Assembly (NCBI RefSeq): GCF_001921845.1
Contig: NZ_MSJM01000001.1
Span: forward strand, 62,001-126,000
Source: Streptococcus cuniculi
GTDB lineage: Bacteria > Bacillota > Bacilli > Lactobacillales > Streptococcaceae
Direction of reading: 5' to 3'
DNA length: 64,000 nucleotides
The notes under the pieces are model-generated. The model was not told the DNA's origin and made no database searches. It was given only the letters and a program-made list of their open reading frames with translations. The position numbers and the translations under genes are program-made. Below are positions 1 to 8,608 of the stretch, in pieces (position 1 is the first letter of the stretch; every line of letters starts with the position of its first letter).

Positions 1-198
1 AAGTACAAATGCATTTCTGGCGAGTTTCGATGGTTCTTGAAAATTTGTCACTAACAGAGTCATAACGACTCCCAAAACAACAATCCAGAATCGAAGACCA
101 ATTTTCAATTCAAACAAAATAGGTAAGGCAAGCTGAGCTAGAAGAACAATAGACAGCCCCAAAAGTATACTAATTATCTTTTTCAAATTTATAGTCAT
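1..198 (-). CDS. Membrane protein of the polysaccharide locus, 5' part only
   Basis: The reading frame starts at an ATG at 196-198, three bases after the stop codon of the upstream glycosyltransferase gene, and stays open to the window edge (66 codons seen). The protein begins MTINLKKIISILLG and has two hydrophobic segments near residues 9-32 and 38-54, which points to a polytopic inner-membrane protein. The tight spacing makes it the next gene of the rhamnan operon. Seen: an N-terminal membrane region. Inferred: in related streptococcal loci a large GT-C type glycosyltransferase that adds side-chain sugars from polyprenyl-phosphate donors is a plausible candidate here, but too little is present to name it. 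Confidence 0.6.
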   Translation of the reverse strand, partial: MTINLKKIISILLGLSIVLLAQLALPILFELKIGLRFWIVVLGVVMTLLVTNFQEPSKLARNAFVL

Positions 199-201
199 AC
201 T

Positions 202-1182
202 TTATCTCTCCTGATTCCTTTCTAATGAATATTGACGAATATCAGCAGTCACATCCACTTTATTCGCTAAACGCACTCCTCTCCATTTTTCCAAATGAAA
301 TAAGGGATTCACAAACAACCAATATAGTTTTCGTTTCCATGAAAAATCTCGATCTCTACAAATTTTCCAGGAATCTTTCCAACTTCCTTTGAGAGTGTTT
401 AAAACTAGCGTTGCAATTGATATAGAGGTAGTGGTTCCGCTATTTATGCGGATATGATACATCTCATCAAAAATTCGTTTCTTATATTGGTTTAGTAGAA
501 CATCATTGGAATGTTCTACAATCGCTTTTGCATTGTAAACCTTGATATAGCCAGCGTCTAAAATATCTTTCCCATACTCATAATCTTCGGAATAGGCTAC
601 CTGCCTGTAACCAATTTTACTGACCAAAAAATCACGAGGAGCTGCCGAGCATACATCACTATAAAAGGACTCTTTGGTGTAGGTTCCTTTTAAGGCTTCA
701 TCAGAGCGTGTCCAGAGTGTCAGAGCATCTTCAACTCCCTGCTCACGAAATACTGCTTCAATATCATATTTCATAGCTGGAAAACAAGTTAAACGAGGTT
801 TCTGGCGCGCCACTACTCCTACTATATTAGGATTTAAAGTAAATGGAGCAACCATTTCTGTTAACCAATTTTCATTATAAGGGACTGCATCTTGACTTAG
901 ATAGACCATGATTTCACCTGAAGAAATCTCAGCAGCCATCTGACGCGTTCCTCCGTGGGAATACTCTTCTTTGGCAATTTTTTTCAATCGAATATTGCCA
1001 TATTTCTCGGCAAAACGTTCAATGATTTCTACGGAATTATCCTTAGAACCTGAGTCTGTTATGAACACATCCCAAGCAAAATCGGTCTTTTGTCGATAAA
1101 GTGCCTCTAAGGTCTCTTCTAAATGATCATGCTCTCCGTTGTAAACAGGGATAAATACCGTCGCTTTATTCGCCTTAGCCAT
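202..1182 (-). CDS. Family 2 glycosyltransferase, probable rhamnosyltransferase
   Basis: The 326-residue protein has a GT-A fold start: the FIPVYNG strand at residues 10-16, a TDSGSKDNS motif near 42-50 and a SQDAVP metal/nucleotide-binding motif near 96-101 in place of the usual DxD. The SHGGTRQ(M)A and SQDA(V/T)P motifs are typical of dTDP-rhamnose-using GT2 enzymes such as RfbF/WsaE-like proteins. It has no membrane segment. The start has a GAGG box six bases upstream of ATG, and the gene overlaps the preceding glycosyltransferase by 8 bp, so the two are translationally coupled. It probably adds rhamnose to the growing rhamnan at the cytoplasmic face. The exact linkage cannot be read from sequence. 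Confidence 0.8.
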   Translation of the reverse strand: MAKANKATVFIPVYNGEHDHLEETLEALYRQKTDFAWDVFITDSGSKDNSVEIIERFAEKYGNIRLKKIAKEEYSHGGTRQMAAEISSGEIMVYLSQDAVPYNENWLTEMVAPFTLNPNIVGVVARQKPRLTCFPAMKYDIEAVFREQGVEDALTLWTRSDEALKGTYTKESFYSDVCSAAPRDFLVSKIGYRQVAYSEDYEYGKDILDAGYIKVYNAKAIVEHSNDVLLNQYKKRIFDEMYHIRINSGTTTSISIATLVLNTLKGSWKDSWKICRDRDFSWKRKLYWLFVNPLFHLEKWRGVRLANKVDVTADIRQYSLERNQER

Positions 1183-2407
1183 GAGTTACCTCGCGTAAAA
1201 TAATCTCTTCTACTTTTTTATAGCTTGCTTCCCAAGAAGTTCCTTTGTATTTTTGATTCATCTTTTCTGCATGTTCATTGATGTCTTGTCTTTCCACAAC
1301 CTCACACAACTTAGCAGCCAAGTCAACAGGATAAGCCTCCGCATAGACAATATCTTCATTTTCACCTAATACCTTAGTATTATTATCTCCTGTATTCATA
1401 ACTGGCACACATCCAGCTACTAAAAGTTCAAGTGGGAGAAGAGAAACATTCGTTAAAGAAAGAACCAAGCAAGCTACACTTTCGTGGTAAATATCAGCCA
1501 ATTCTTGTTTGTTTAAAATGCCTCTATCTGTAAACTCAAAAGGAATGTCGTAGTTTGACATATCTTGTCCGAAAAACTCAATCTCATATTCGGGATGTTT
1601 CTCTTTGAAGATTTTTAAAGCCATGACACCTAATTCAAATCCCCGTCGTTCTGTATGAGCACGGGCATAGAAGGAAATTTTTTTCTTTTTCAAAATCGGA
1701 GTTCTCGGCCTATAGACATCAATATCTGCCCCAAAATCAAAATAATCTGCTTCCATACCATATTCTTTGAGTTTATCAGGAAGCCAAGCTCCTGCTGTAA
1801 TCCCATAAAATCCAAATTTATAGGTGGCTTCTGCTAATTTATAACGAGAGCCTACCCCATAAAATATTGGTTCAAAGTCTTGAACAAAATAGAATTTATG
1901 CAAATGGTTCCCAGTCAAATTAAAGACAGCATAGGCTGTCTCCCAGCTGGTCGCAAAAACAACATCCTCATCTTGAAAATCTTCTAGTTCTTTCACAGGA
2001 ACATTTAGGTTGTAAGAACGTTCAAAAATATCCTGAGCCTCTTTAGCTGATTGAGGAATAGTATTATTCCGGTAAATATAGAAGGTCAATCGATGTCCCT
2101 GAGATTGCAAATACCTTACAAATCGAGAAATTGTTGTATGACCACCTCCTCCAGGCCCAACAGGAGGTGTTACCCAGGCTATATTCAATAATTTTTTGTC
2201 TAATTTTTCAGGCCTCATATAAGGATGATGAATATAATCTGCCTTCATCAAATCCTCAAGTTGAGGCATGATAGGAATACTTGACATGTCAATTTTTGAT
2301 GGCGTAGCTCCTGAAGCCTGCCTAGTATGTTTTAACTTATGACATATTTTCCTTAAGGTAGCTCTAGCACCTTCGTTTCTATAAGAGTTTATTAATTTAT
2401 CTATCAT
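1175..2407 (-). CDS. WsaF-like glycosyltransferase (GT4 type rhamnosyltransferase)
   Basis: The 410-residue protein resembles the WsaF rhamnosyltransferase family. It has a glycine-rich VGPGGGGHTTISRF motif near residue 83-96 at the start of the first Rossmann domain, a YFVQDFEP..Y..GS.Y..AE motif near 173-192, and a GT-B C-terminal half with an E-rich donor loop (SLLPLELLVAGCVPV near 320-334). WsaF makes beta-1,2 rhamnose links in an S-layer glycan, and rhamnan assembly is the matching role here. It lies 9 bp after the LicD-like gene and overlaps the next GT2 gene. It sits where rgpE/rgpF would be expected in the mutans or group A locus. Family assignment is fairly sure; linkage is inferred. 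Confidence 0.75.
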   Translation of the reverse strand: MIDKLINSYRNEGARATLRKICHKLKHTRQASGATPSKIDMSSIPIMPQLEDLMKADYIHHPYMRPEKLDKKLLNIAWVTPPVGPGGGGHTTISRFVRYLQSQGHRLTFYIYRNNTIPQSAKEAQDIFERSYNLNVPVKELEDFQDEDVVFATSWETAYAVFNLTGNHLHKFYFVQDFEPIFYGVGSRYKLAEATYKFGFYGITAGAWLPDKLKEYGMEADYFDFGADIDVYRPRTPILKKKKISFYARAHTERRGFELGVMALKIFKEKHPEYEIEFFGQDMSNYDIPFEFTDRGILNKQELADIYHESVACLVLSLTNVSLLPLELLVAGCVPVMNTGDNNTKVLGENEDIVYAEAYPVDLAAKLCEVVERQDINEHAEKMNQKYKGTSWEASYKKVEEIILREVTHG

Positions 2408-2416
2408 ATTAGTTCT

Positions 2417-3460
2417 TTACTTTCGTTTAGATTGAATAAAATTTGTAATAGCTCTCAATGGTCGTGTTATTTTCCAACTTTTGGAATTTAATAGAGATAG
2501 ATGACGAGACTCCAATTCTTTCAACGTCTCTACCATAACTTCCATTTCAGCCTCTAACTTTTCCTTTTCTTTTTCCAACCGTCTATATTTTTCTTCCGTT
2601 AGTTTTCTACTATCGTCAATATCAAAGACTGATTTTTCGAGTTCTGATTTAATAGTCCATAGTTTTTCCATATAATTTCGGATAGGACTTGTTTCAATAG
2701 TATATCGATAAAAATCAACAGTTTTTTCAGTATCTACCAAGGCAAATTCTTGATGTAAATGCTGCCTTTTCTCCTCAGGCCAATCTTTCGTATAGAAACC
2801 GTATTGTTGTTTCAAATGACTATCATACTGTTTTGAGACTGGGATTTGACTTGTTTCAAAAGGAAAATATTGATAATCTAAAAATTCATCTTTCGGATAA
2901 TGCTCTCCAACTGGATTAGCAGCATTTAAAATCGTCTCAGCTTCGTCAAAAGAATAGCGATGAAGTATATCTTGCATTCTTTCTATATATTGAGAAATCA
3001 TTAACTCATCTGTCCCAAATAATCGCTGACGATATAACTCATCTCCGACTTCGTATATATCTTCAATAAATGGATAAATATCTCCATTCGGCGCACCTAT
3101 TAACGGAAATATATCAACAAAAATACCTGTAAATGAATCTGGTCTATTCAGCAAATTATTAGAGGTAAACATAGAATGAGTATCATAGACTTTGATTCCT
3201 AAAATATCAGAATGTAACGCTGTTAGACCATCAAAAACTGCAATATCTTGACACTCTGAATTCTGAATGATATCCACCAATTTTTCTAAATCATTGATTG
3301 GCATAACAAGGTCTATATCATCATCCCATGGAATAATCCCTTGCCATAATACAGCTCCAATTTTAGTTCCACCTGCTGCAAAATAGCGTAAATTATTCTC
3401 ATCACAAATTCGTTTCACTTCCTCATATACTTGAAACATTTTTTTCTGAATAGGATCCAT
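2417..3460 (-). CDS. LicD-family phosphotransferase with coiled-coil tail
   Basis: The 347-residue protein starts with a LicD nucleotidyltransferase-like domain (residues about 10-130): an early YFAAGGTKIGAV stretch at residues 27-38 and the metal-binding WDDDIDL motif near 46-52. LicD proteins transfer phosphorylated groups such as phosphocholine or polyol-phosphate onto cell-surface glycans. After about residue 270 the chain becomes a charged coiled coil rich in K/E/L, ending in a SKSWKITRPLR segment, a tail often seen at the end of polysaccharide-locus glycosyltransferases. It sits 4 bp from rgpD and 9 bp from the WsaF-like gene, inside one operon. The inference is that the rhamnan carries a phospho-substituent. 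Which group is transferred is not visible. Confidence 0.75.
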   Translation of the reverse strand: MDPIQKKMFQVYEEVKRICDENNLRYFAAGGTKIGAVLWQGIIPWDDDIDLVMPINDLEKLVDIIQNSECQDIAVFDGLTALHSDILGIKVYDTHSMFTSNNLLNRPDSFTGIFVDIFPLIGAPNGDIYPFIEDIYEVGDELYRQRLFGTDELMISQYIERMQDILHRYSFDEAETILNAANPVGEHYPKDEFLDYQYFPFETSQIPVSKQYDSHLKQQYGFYTKDWPEEKRQHLHQEFALVDTEKTVDFYRYTIETSPIRNYMEKLWTIKSELEKSVFDIDDSRKLTEEKYRRLEKEKEKLEAEMEVMVETLKELESRHLSLLNSKSWKITRPLRAITNFIQSKRK

Positions 3461-3464
3461 TTCC

Positions 3465-4667
3465 TTATCTCTCCCAGTTTCCCTTCAATTTTAACAATCC
3501 ATTATCATGTTTTTCACCACGAATAGCAAAGTGGACAATGTCTTCTTTTTCTATAAATGCATAAGGAATGAACTCCTTATACTGTTCATCAAATTGGAAC
3601 AAAGAAGCTGTCAATTCAAAATTTCGATTATTAAAATCAGATAGTGGCAGCTCATAATCAAAAGAGTGAATCCCCTTTTTCTTAGAGGTGATTTCCCACT
3701 TTTTATCCTCATCGTAAATACCATCATTAATAACAGAAGAAGTTTTATCTGTGTTTTCGTCAATCAAAGAAATTCCAAAACTAACAGGAACATCTTCCGG
3801 TGTATAGTAAGAAATTCTGGCTTTCAATATATCCTGACTAGATAAGACAGTCTTAGAGAGTAAATCTATTTTAATCCAAGGCTTATCAATATCATTATCC
3901 TGTTGCTCATCCTGATTACGACTCTCTAAATTTTTCATCGTGTAATAATTAGCAACCTCGTCTGGCGAACTGTTTAAGACAACTTTCCCATCTTCTAACA
4001 TGATTGCCTTATTACAAAATTTCTTAGCAGAGTCCATCGAATGAGTAACAAGTATGACTGTCTTCTTTTCTTCTTTGAGTTGCCGGAAGTAATCAAAACA
4101 TTTCCTCTGGAAAGCTTCATCTCCAACTGCTAATACTTCATCTAAAATAAGAATATCTCCTTGAGCTTTAATGGCAATGGAGAAAGCCAAACGTACCTGC
4201 ATCCCGCTAGAATAATTTTTCAACTTTTGATCCATGAATTCTTCTAGTTCTGCAAATTCTACAATGTCATCATACATACCTGTAATCTCTTCCCTAGAGA
4301 AGCCTAGCAAAGCACCGTTTAAATAAATATTTTCACGACCTGTCAATTCTGGATTAAATCCTACCCCAAGCTCAATGAAGGGAACTAAAGTACCATTTAC
4401 AGTAACTTTTCCAGACTCTGGTGCATAGATTTGAGAAATCACTTTTAAAAGGGTCGATTTCCCTGAACCGTTGCGCCCAATAATCCCAAAAAAGTCTCCT
4501 TTTTCAACTTCGAAAGAAATATCTTCTAATACATGTTGTTCCTTATATCCTTTAATTCCTCTAAAGTAATTCACTAGACTAGTTCGCAGACTTTGAGTAG
4601 ATTCTGTTGGTAAGCGAAAAGACTTGTTCACATGTTCTACTTTTAAAGCAATTTGTTTCTCTGTCAT
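3465..4667 (-). CDS. rgpD: Rhamnan ABC exporter, ATP-binding protein RgpD/GacE
   Basis: A 400-residue polysaccharide-export ATPase. Residues about 1-245 are the nucleotide-binding domain with Walker A GRNGSGKST near 64-72, signature YSSGMQ near 151-156, and Walker B ILILDEVLAVGDE near 172-184. The rest (about 250-400) is a beta-rich C-terminal domain of the Wzt type, which in homologues recognises the finished glycan. It pairs with RgpC, whose stop overlaps its start by one base. Together they move lipid-linked rhamnan across the membrane. The C-terminal domain is the part most likely tuned to this strain's modified glycan. Confidence 0.92.
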   Translation of the reverse strand: MTEKQIALKVEHVNKSFRLPTESTQSLRTSLVNYFRGIKGYKEQHVLEDISFEVEKGDFFGIIGRNGSGKSTLLKVISQIYAPESGKVTVNGTLVPFIELGVGFNPELTGRENIYLNGALLGFSREEITGMYDDIVEFAELEEFMDQKLKNYSSGMQVRLAFSIAIKAQGDILILDEVLAVGDEAFQRKCFDYFRQLKEEKKTVILVTHSMDSAKKFCNKAIMLEDGKVVLNSSPDEVANYYTMKNLESRNQDEQQDNDIDKPWIKIDLLSKTVLSSQDILKARISYYTPEDVPVSFGISLIDENTDKTSSVINDGIYDEDKKWEITSKKKGIHSFDYELPLSDFNNRNFELTASLFQFDEQYKEFIPYAFIEKEDIVHFAIRGEKHDNGLLKLKGNWER

Positions 4668-5473
4668 TATAGAATCTCCGCAAATTTCTTAGATTTTTGT
4701 TTAAACAATATATATCCAAATACAAAGACTAAAATAGATAGTATGTAGGGGATAGTTAGTAATAATTTATTCTCAAAGATATCGCTTGAAATCGTTGCTC
4801 CAGAATAGACAATAAAATGTCTCAATTCTTGAATAATTTGAGCTAAAGGATTCATCATCATGATTTTTGCAACAGTCATATGCCCCCTTTGAATAATATA
4901 AGTTATAGAATAAATAATCGGTGTTGAGTACATTCCAGCTTGTAAGATAACTTCCCAAATAGGGCCAATATCACGGTATTTGACAAAAAATGTTGATAAA
5001 ATAAAGGCAATCCCTGTGGCAAACAGTAATAATTCAAGAAATAAAGGGATAATCACCAATACCTGTAAGCTTGGTGCTACACCATTGATGATTGAAAAAA
5101 TAAATACAACCAACAAATTGATAAAATAGTTAATCGAGGCATTGATAATGGAAGAAAAGACAATAATTTCCTTCGGAAAATTGATTTTCCTCAATAAATC
5201 TCCACGAGATGCTATAGATAACATCCCCATATTGGTCGCTTCCGTAAAGAAGTTCCAAGTTACCATACCGAGCAACAAACTCACTGCATAGTGGGGAGTT
5301 CCATCATCAAAACGCAAAAAGCGCACAAATACCAAATACATAATAGTAAATAATAAAAGAGGCTTCAAGATAGACCATAAATGACCAATCACACTCCCTT
5401 GATAACGAAGCTTAAAGTCCGTTTTTACCATTTCTTTTAATAAAATAACATTTTTTTTATCAAATAAATCCAT
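4667..5473 (-). CDS. rgpC: Rhamnan ABC exporter, permease RgpC/GacD
   Basis: A 268-residue ABC-2 type permease with about six membrane segments. The KTDFKLRYQGSVIGHLWS region near residues 17-34 is the conserved amphipathic N-terminal stretch of polysaccharide exporters. Length and order (rgpA-rgpB-rgpC-rgpD) match the streptococcal rhamnose polysaccharide locus. It starts 2 bp after rgpB and shares one base with rgpD. Its role is to move lipid-linked rhamnan from the cytoplasmic to the outer face with RgpD. Confidence 0.92.
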   Translation of the reverse strand: MDLFDKKNVILLKEMVKTDFKLRYQGSVIGHLWSILKPLLLFTIMYLVFVRFLRFDDGTPHYAVSLLLGMVTWNFFTEATNMGMLSIASRGDLLRKINFPKEIIVFSSIINASINYFINLLVVFIFSIINGVAPSLQVLVIIPLFLELLLFATGIAFILSTFFVKYRDIGPIWEVILQAGMYSTPIIYSITYIIQRGHMTVAKIMMMNPLAQIIQELRHFIVYSGATISSDIFENKLLLTIPYILSILVFVFGYILFKQKSKKFAEIL

Positions 5474-5475
5474 GT

Positions 5476-6411
5476 TTACTCCTTATAGGCAAATTTTGTC
5501 AGAATGAGGCTGGTAAAGACTAGGGTATGGAAACCCTTGTTTTTCCGATAGCCATAGGTGCGCAGGCGCTTGAGACGCTCTGCAAATGGCACTTCCATGA
5601 TGGTGACAAAGTTCTCTACTAGTGCTCTGTCTGTAGCTGTTAAGGGCAGGGCTAAGAGATTTTTCGCCTGCCTTTGGCTATCTTTGATCAGCTTCCAATA
5701 TTTGGCAAATAGCACTTGTGGACGAATCCAGTTGCGCATCCGTTTTTTAAGCGTTCGTGCCCCCAAGACGTTGGCTTCATGCTGACGATAGAGTTCTGTT
5801 GGCTCATCGATGTAGACGAGATTACCAAGAGCAGAAGCTACAAGTGCCAAGTACCAATCGTGCATGAGCAAGTCATATTCTTCTCGACCAGTCCAAAGCT
5901 CCGCTAAGCTGTGATTGATCATGGCTACGCCACCAGTGACTGTATTTTCCGTCAATTCCTGCACCAATTGGGTGTTGGCATGGTCGGACTGGGTTTGAAT
6001 CATGCTCTCATGCATGATACTCAAATCCTGCCCTACCACTTTCAAATCAGTATAAACCAACAAGGGCTTATCTGCTGGATAAGCCTTTGCGGCAGCTAGT
6101 TGCAACTCTAACTTCTGCTCAAGCCAGACATCGTCTTGATCGCTAAAGAAATAATAATCTGCCGCTTCATGCTGCAAGAGGGTATGAAAACTCCCAATCA
6201 CACCGAGATTTATCCTATCATCTGGATTGATGAAGAAAATCCGCTCGTCTTTTAGACAATAGTCCCTGATAATCTGCCGTGTCCCGTCGCTTGATCCGTC
6301 ATCGCGAATCAACAGGGTCCAGTCCTGAAAGGTCTGCTTTCGGATGCTATCAATTTGTTCAGCTAAAAATCGTTCACCATTGTAGGTGGATAGTAAGATA
6401 TGTACTTTCAT
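5476..6411 (-). CDS. rgpB: Rhamnosyltransferase RgpB/GacC
   Basis: A 311-residue GT2 enzyme with the STYNGERFLAEQI N-terminal strand (residues 8-20), a RDDGSSDGTR motif near 36-45, an SDQDDVW metal-binding motif near 94-100 and an HDWYLAL segment near 184-190. The start and length match RgpB/GacC, which adds alpha-1,3 rhamnose to the chain begun by RgpA. Its start overlaps the rgpA stop by 4 bp. It works at the cytoplasmic face with dTDP-rhamnose. The rgp assignment rests on both sequence motifs and gene order. Confidence 0.9.
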   Translation of the reverse strand: MKVHILLSTYNGERFLAEQIDSIRKQTFQDWTLLIRDDGSSDGTRQIIRDYCLKDERIFFINPDDRINLGVIGSFHTLLQHEAADYYFFSDQDDVWLEQKLELQLAAAKAYPADKPLLVYTDLKVVGQDLSIMHESMIQTQSDHANTQLVQELTENTVTGGVAMINHSLAELWTGREEYDLLMHDWYLALVASALGNLVYIDEPTELYRQHEANVLGARTLKKRMRNWIRPQVLFAKYWKLIKDSQRQAKNLLALPLTATDRALVENFVTIMEVPFAERLKRLRTYGYRKNKGFHTLVFTSLILTKFAYKE

Positions 6412-7556
6412 CGTAAAAATAAGTCCTCATACTGGCCGACAATTTTCGCCCATGTATAGTGAGTTTCCATGCGTTTTTTTGCTGCTTGACCCAGAGCTTG
6501 ATTTTCCTCTTGACGGTCGATATCATCTAGCAAATTCGCTAAATTCCCCTCTTGCTTGGTCCAATAATGGGCGGTATCCGCCGCTACTTTTTGGTTGAAA
6601 TCAACACCCAAAATCAAGTTTTCATTGGTTTGAGCAAGCGCCTCCAGTAAGCCTGGATTGGTCCCTCCGACCTCGTGTCCGTGGAGATAGGCCCGTGCTT
6701 CTTGGCGAATGTATTTCAGCAATTCTTGCTGATAGACGGTTCCTACAAACAAGATTCGCTCATCTGTATCAAATCTGGTATCAGCTTTCAAGGTTTCAAA
6801 ATAAGCCGCCCCCTCATGGTTACAGATAATGACCAATTTTCTCGAAGTGTGAGACGCCATAAATTCCCGAATAATGGTCGCATAGTTGTTTTCTGGAACA
6901 AAGCGCCCAACGACTAGGTAATAGTCTTTTTCCACCAACTGAAAACGGTCAAAAAAGGCACGTACGTCAGGGCTGTCCTTGGTCAAGCTGGTTGGCGCTA
7001 AATCTGTCCCGTAAGCAATATAGGTCGTCTTGGACCACGGGTAGACTTGACGGATATAGTCCTCAATCCCCTCGTTGTCTGTTACCACCAAATCCGCATG
7101 GCGGCTCATCAGCTTCTCAGAATACTTAAGATAGCTTTGTACAGGTCGTGCCCACTTGCTGCGCTTCCACTCAAGACCGTCTGGATTGACAAACAGTTGA
7201 CCACCTACTGCATGAATTCTCTTAGCAAAGGGCGCAATAAAGGCACCGATGGTATTTCCCAAAATATAGAAAATCGGCTCTTCTAGCTGCTCTTTTTTTA
7301 TCAGGGAAAGGGCGTAGCTAATCGCCATCATATCATAAGCAATCACGCGCGCTGGTCCCAATTTGGGAGGATTGATGGTAAAACAGTCTACCCCCTTGTA
7401 ATCGCTGTGCTCATGATGAGATTGGTCTGACAAACAGGCCACATGATACTGGATATTCGTGCTGATTTGACGGCTGACCAACTGCTCCACAAACGTCTCA
7501 AAGCCGCCGTACTTGGCTGGCAATCCACGACTGCCAATAATAAAAACGTGTCTCAT
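6408..7556 (-). CDS. rgpA: Rhamnosyltransferase RgpA/GacB (first rhamnose)
   Basis: A 382-residue GT-B enzyme. It opens with the family hallmark IGSRGLPAKYGGFETFV (residues 6-22), belongs to the DUF1972 plus GT4 architecture, and has an HGHEVGGTNPGLLEA donor-binding motif near 295-309. RgpA/GacB places the first rhamnose on the GlcNAc-pyrophosphate-undecaprenol primer. It is the first gene of the rgpABCD-LicD-GT operon, with its own extended -10 promoter in the gap after rmlD. Confidence 0.92.
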   Translation of the reverse strand: MRHVFIIGSRGLPAKYGGFETFVEQLVSRQISTNIQYHVACLSDQSHHEHSDYKGVDCFTINPPKLGPARVIAYDMMAISYALSLIKKEQLEEPIFYILGNTIGAFIAPFAKRIHAVGGQLFVNPDGLEWKRSKWARPVQSYLKYSEKLMSRHADLVVTDNEGIEDYIRQVYPWSKTTYIAYGTDLAPTSLTKDSPDVRAFFDRFQLVEKDYYLVVGRFVPENNYATIIREFMASHTSRKLVIICNHEGAAYFETLKADTRFDTDERILFVGTVYQQELLKYIRQEARAYLHGHEVGGTNPGLLEALAQTNENLILGVDFNQKVAADTAHYWTKQEGNLANLLDDIDRQEENQALGQAAKKRMETHYTWAKIVGQYEDLFLR

Positions 7557-7590
7557 AATATCCTAAACTCTAAAAAAGTGTAATCAGATA

Positions 7591-7600
7591 ATTATACCAT
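7591..7600 (-). promoter_or_regulatory. Promoter of the rgpA operon (extended -10)
   Basis: Read on the minus strand, TATAAT at 7591-7596 is preceded by TGG, an extended -10. No good -35 box is visible. It lies 35 bp upstream of the rgpA start and downstream of the rmlD terminator, so the rgp genes have their own promoter. Confidence 0.6.
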
Positions 7601-7617
7601 AATTACAGATGAAAAAC

Positions 7618-7645
7618 ATAGAAAAAGCGAGAAGAACTCGCTTTC
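7618..7645 (-). terminator. Rho-independent terminator of rmlD
   Basis: On the minus strand the arms AAAGCGAG and CTCGCTTT with a short TTCT-type loop are followed by a T run. The hairpin begins just after the rmlD stop codon and separates rmlD from rgpA. Confidence 0.75.
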
Positions 7646-7646
7646 A

Positions 7647-8498
7647 CTATTTCTTTTCTTGCTGATAAAATGCTTCCAAGGCCTCTTGCCAAGTCGGAAT
7701 GGTAAAACCTGTTGCTTTGGCTTTTTCCAAACTCATGGTTGAGTTAAATGGGCGCTTGGCCTTAGCTGGGAATTGACTTGAATCAACTGGCAATACCTTG
7801 GTATCGGTATCTTTCAAAATCTCTGTCGCAAAGTCAAACCAAGTCGTATCTTCTTTCGCATCATTTGACAAATGGTAGTAACCAAATGCTTGCTTGGTGT
7901 CGACCAAGTGAACCATAAATTCTGCCAGAGTACGCGTCCAAGTTGGGCGGCCATGCTGGTCATTGACAACGGTCAAGGTATCGCGAGTTTGTGCCAGATT
8001 TTGCATGGTAAAGACAAAGTTTTTCCCGTAATTTCCAAATACCCAAGCGGTGCGTACCGTATAGAACTTGCTGGCGTATTTTTCCACTGCTTCTTCACCC
8101 AAGCGCTTGGTGCAACCGTATTCGGATTGCGGATCTGGCTGATCATCTACCTGCCATTCTTGACCAACTGGCAACTCTCCATTAAACACATAGTCCGTTG
8201 AAATATAAACCAAGGTTGCTCCGTACTGCTCGGCAGCTTTGGCAATATTTTCAGAGCCTGTCACGTTAATGGCATAGTTCAATTCTTTTCCTTCATCTTC
8301 CGCCATATCCACCGCTGTGTAAGCTGCGCAGTGATAGACGATGCTCGGTTTTACTTCTTCAAAGAATGCCGCTACTTTTTCCGCGTTGGTAATATCCATT
8401 TCTGCCACATCTGCGGCGACATATTCAACACCACGTTCATCCAAAAGATGACGTAGCTCTGTTCCTAATTGACCATTACTACCTGTAATTAAAATCAT
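7647..8498 (-). CDS. rmlD: dTDP-4-dehydrorhamnose reductase
   Basis: A 283-residue extended short-chain reductase that makes dTDP-L-rhamnose, the last step of the pathway begun by RmlA, RmlB and RmlC. It has the NAD(P) motif ITGSNGQLG at residues 4-12, STDYVFNGE at 100-108 and the YG.TK(R)LGE catalytic block near 127-136 (Y and K). It is set apart from rmlABC, lying next to rgpA as gacA does in the group A locus, and has its own promoter and terminator. Length is normal. Confidence 0.95.
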   Translation of the reverse strand: MILITGSNGQLGTELRHLLDERGVEYVAADVAEMDITNAEKVAAFFEEVKPSIVYHCAAYTAVDMAEDEGKELNYAINVTGSENIAKAAEQYGATLVYISTDYVFNGELPVGQEWQVDDQPDPQSEYGCTKRLGEEAVEKYASKFYTVRTAWVFGNYGKNFVFTMQNLAQTRDTLTVVNDQHGRPTWTRTLAEFMVHLVDTKQAFGYYHLSNDAKEDTTWFDFATEILKDTDTKVLPVDSSQFPAKAKRPFNSTMSLEKAKATGFTIPTWQEALEAFYQQEKK

Positions 8499-8528
8499 GA
8501 TTGACTCCTTTTCTGCATTTCTTGTTTT

Positions 8529-8537
8529 ATTATACCA
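8529..8537 (-). promoter_or_regulatory. Promoter of rmlD
   Basis: Minus-strand TATAAT at 8529-8534 is preceded by TGG (extended -10) and lies about 30 bp upstream of the rmlD ATG, which has an AAGGAG box. Confidence 0.55.
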
Positions 8538-8608
8538 AAAAAATAGAGAAGTGCCTTATTTGATGTTAGATAATTTAATAGTAACTAAAGAGCAAGGTAA
8601 GTTACAGT

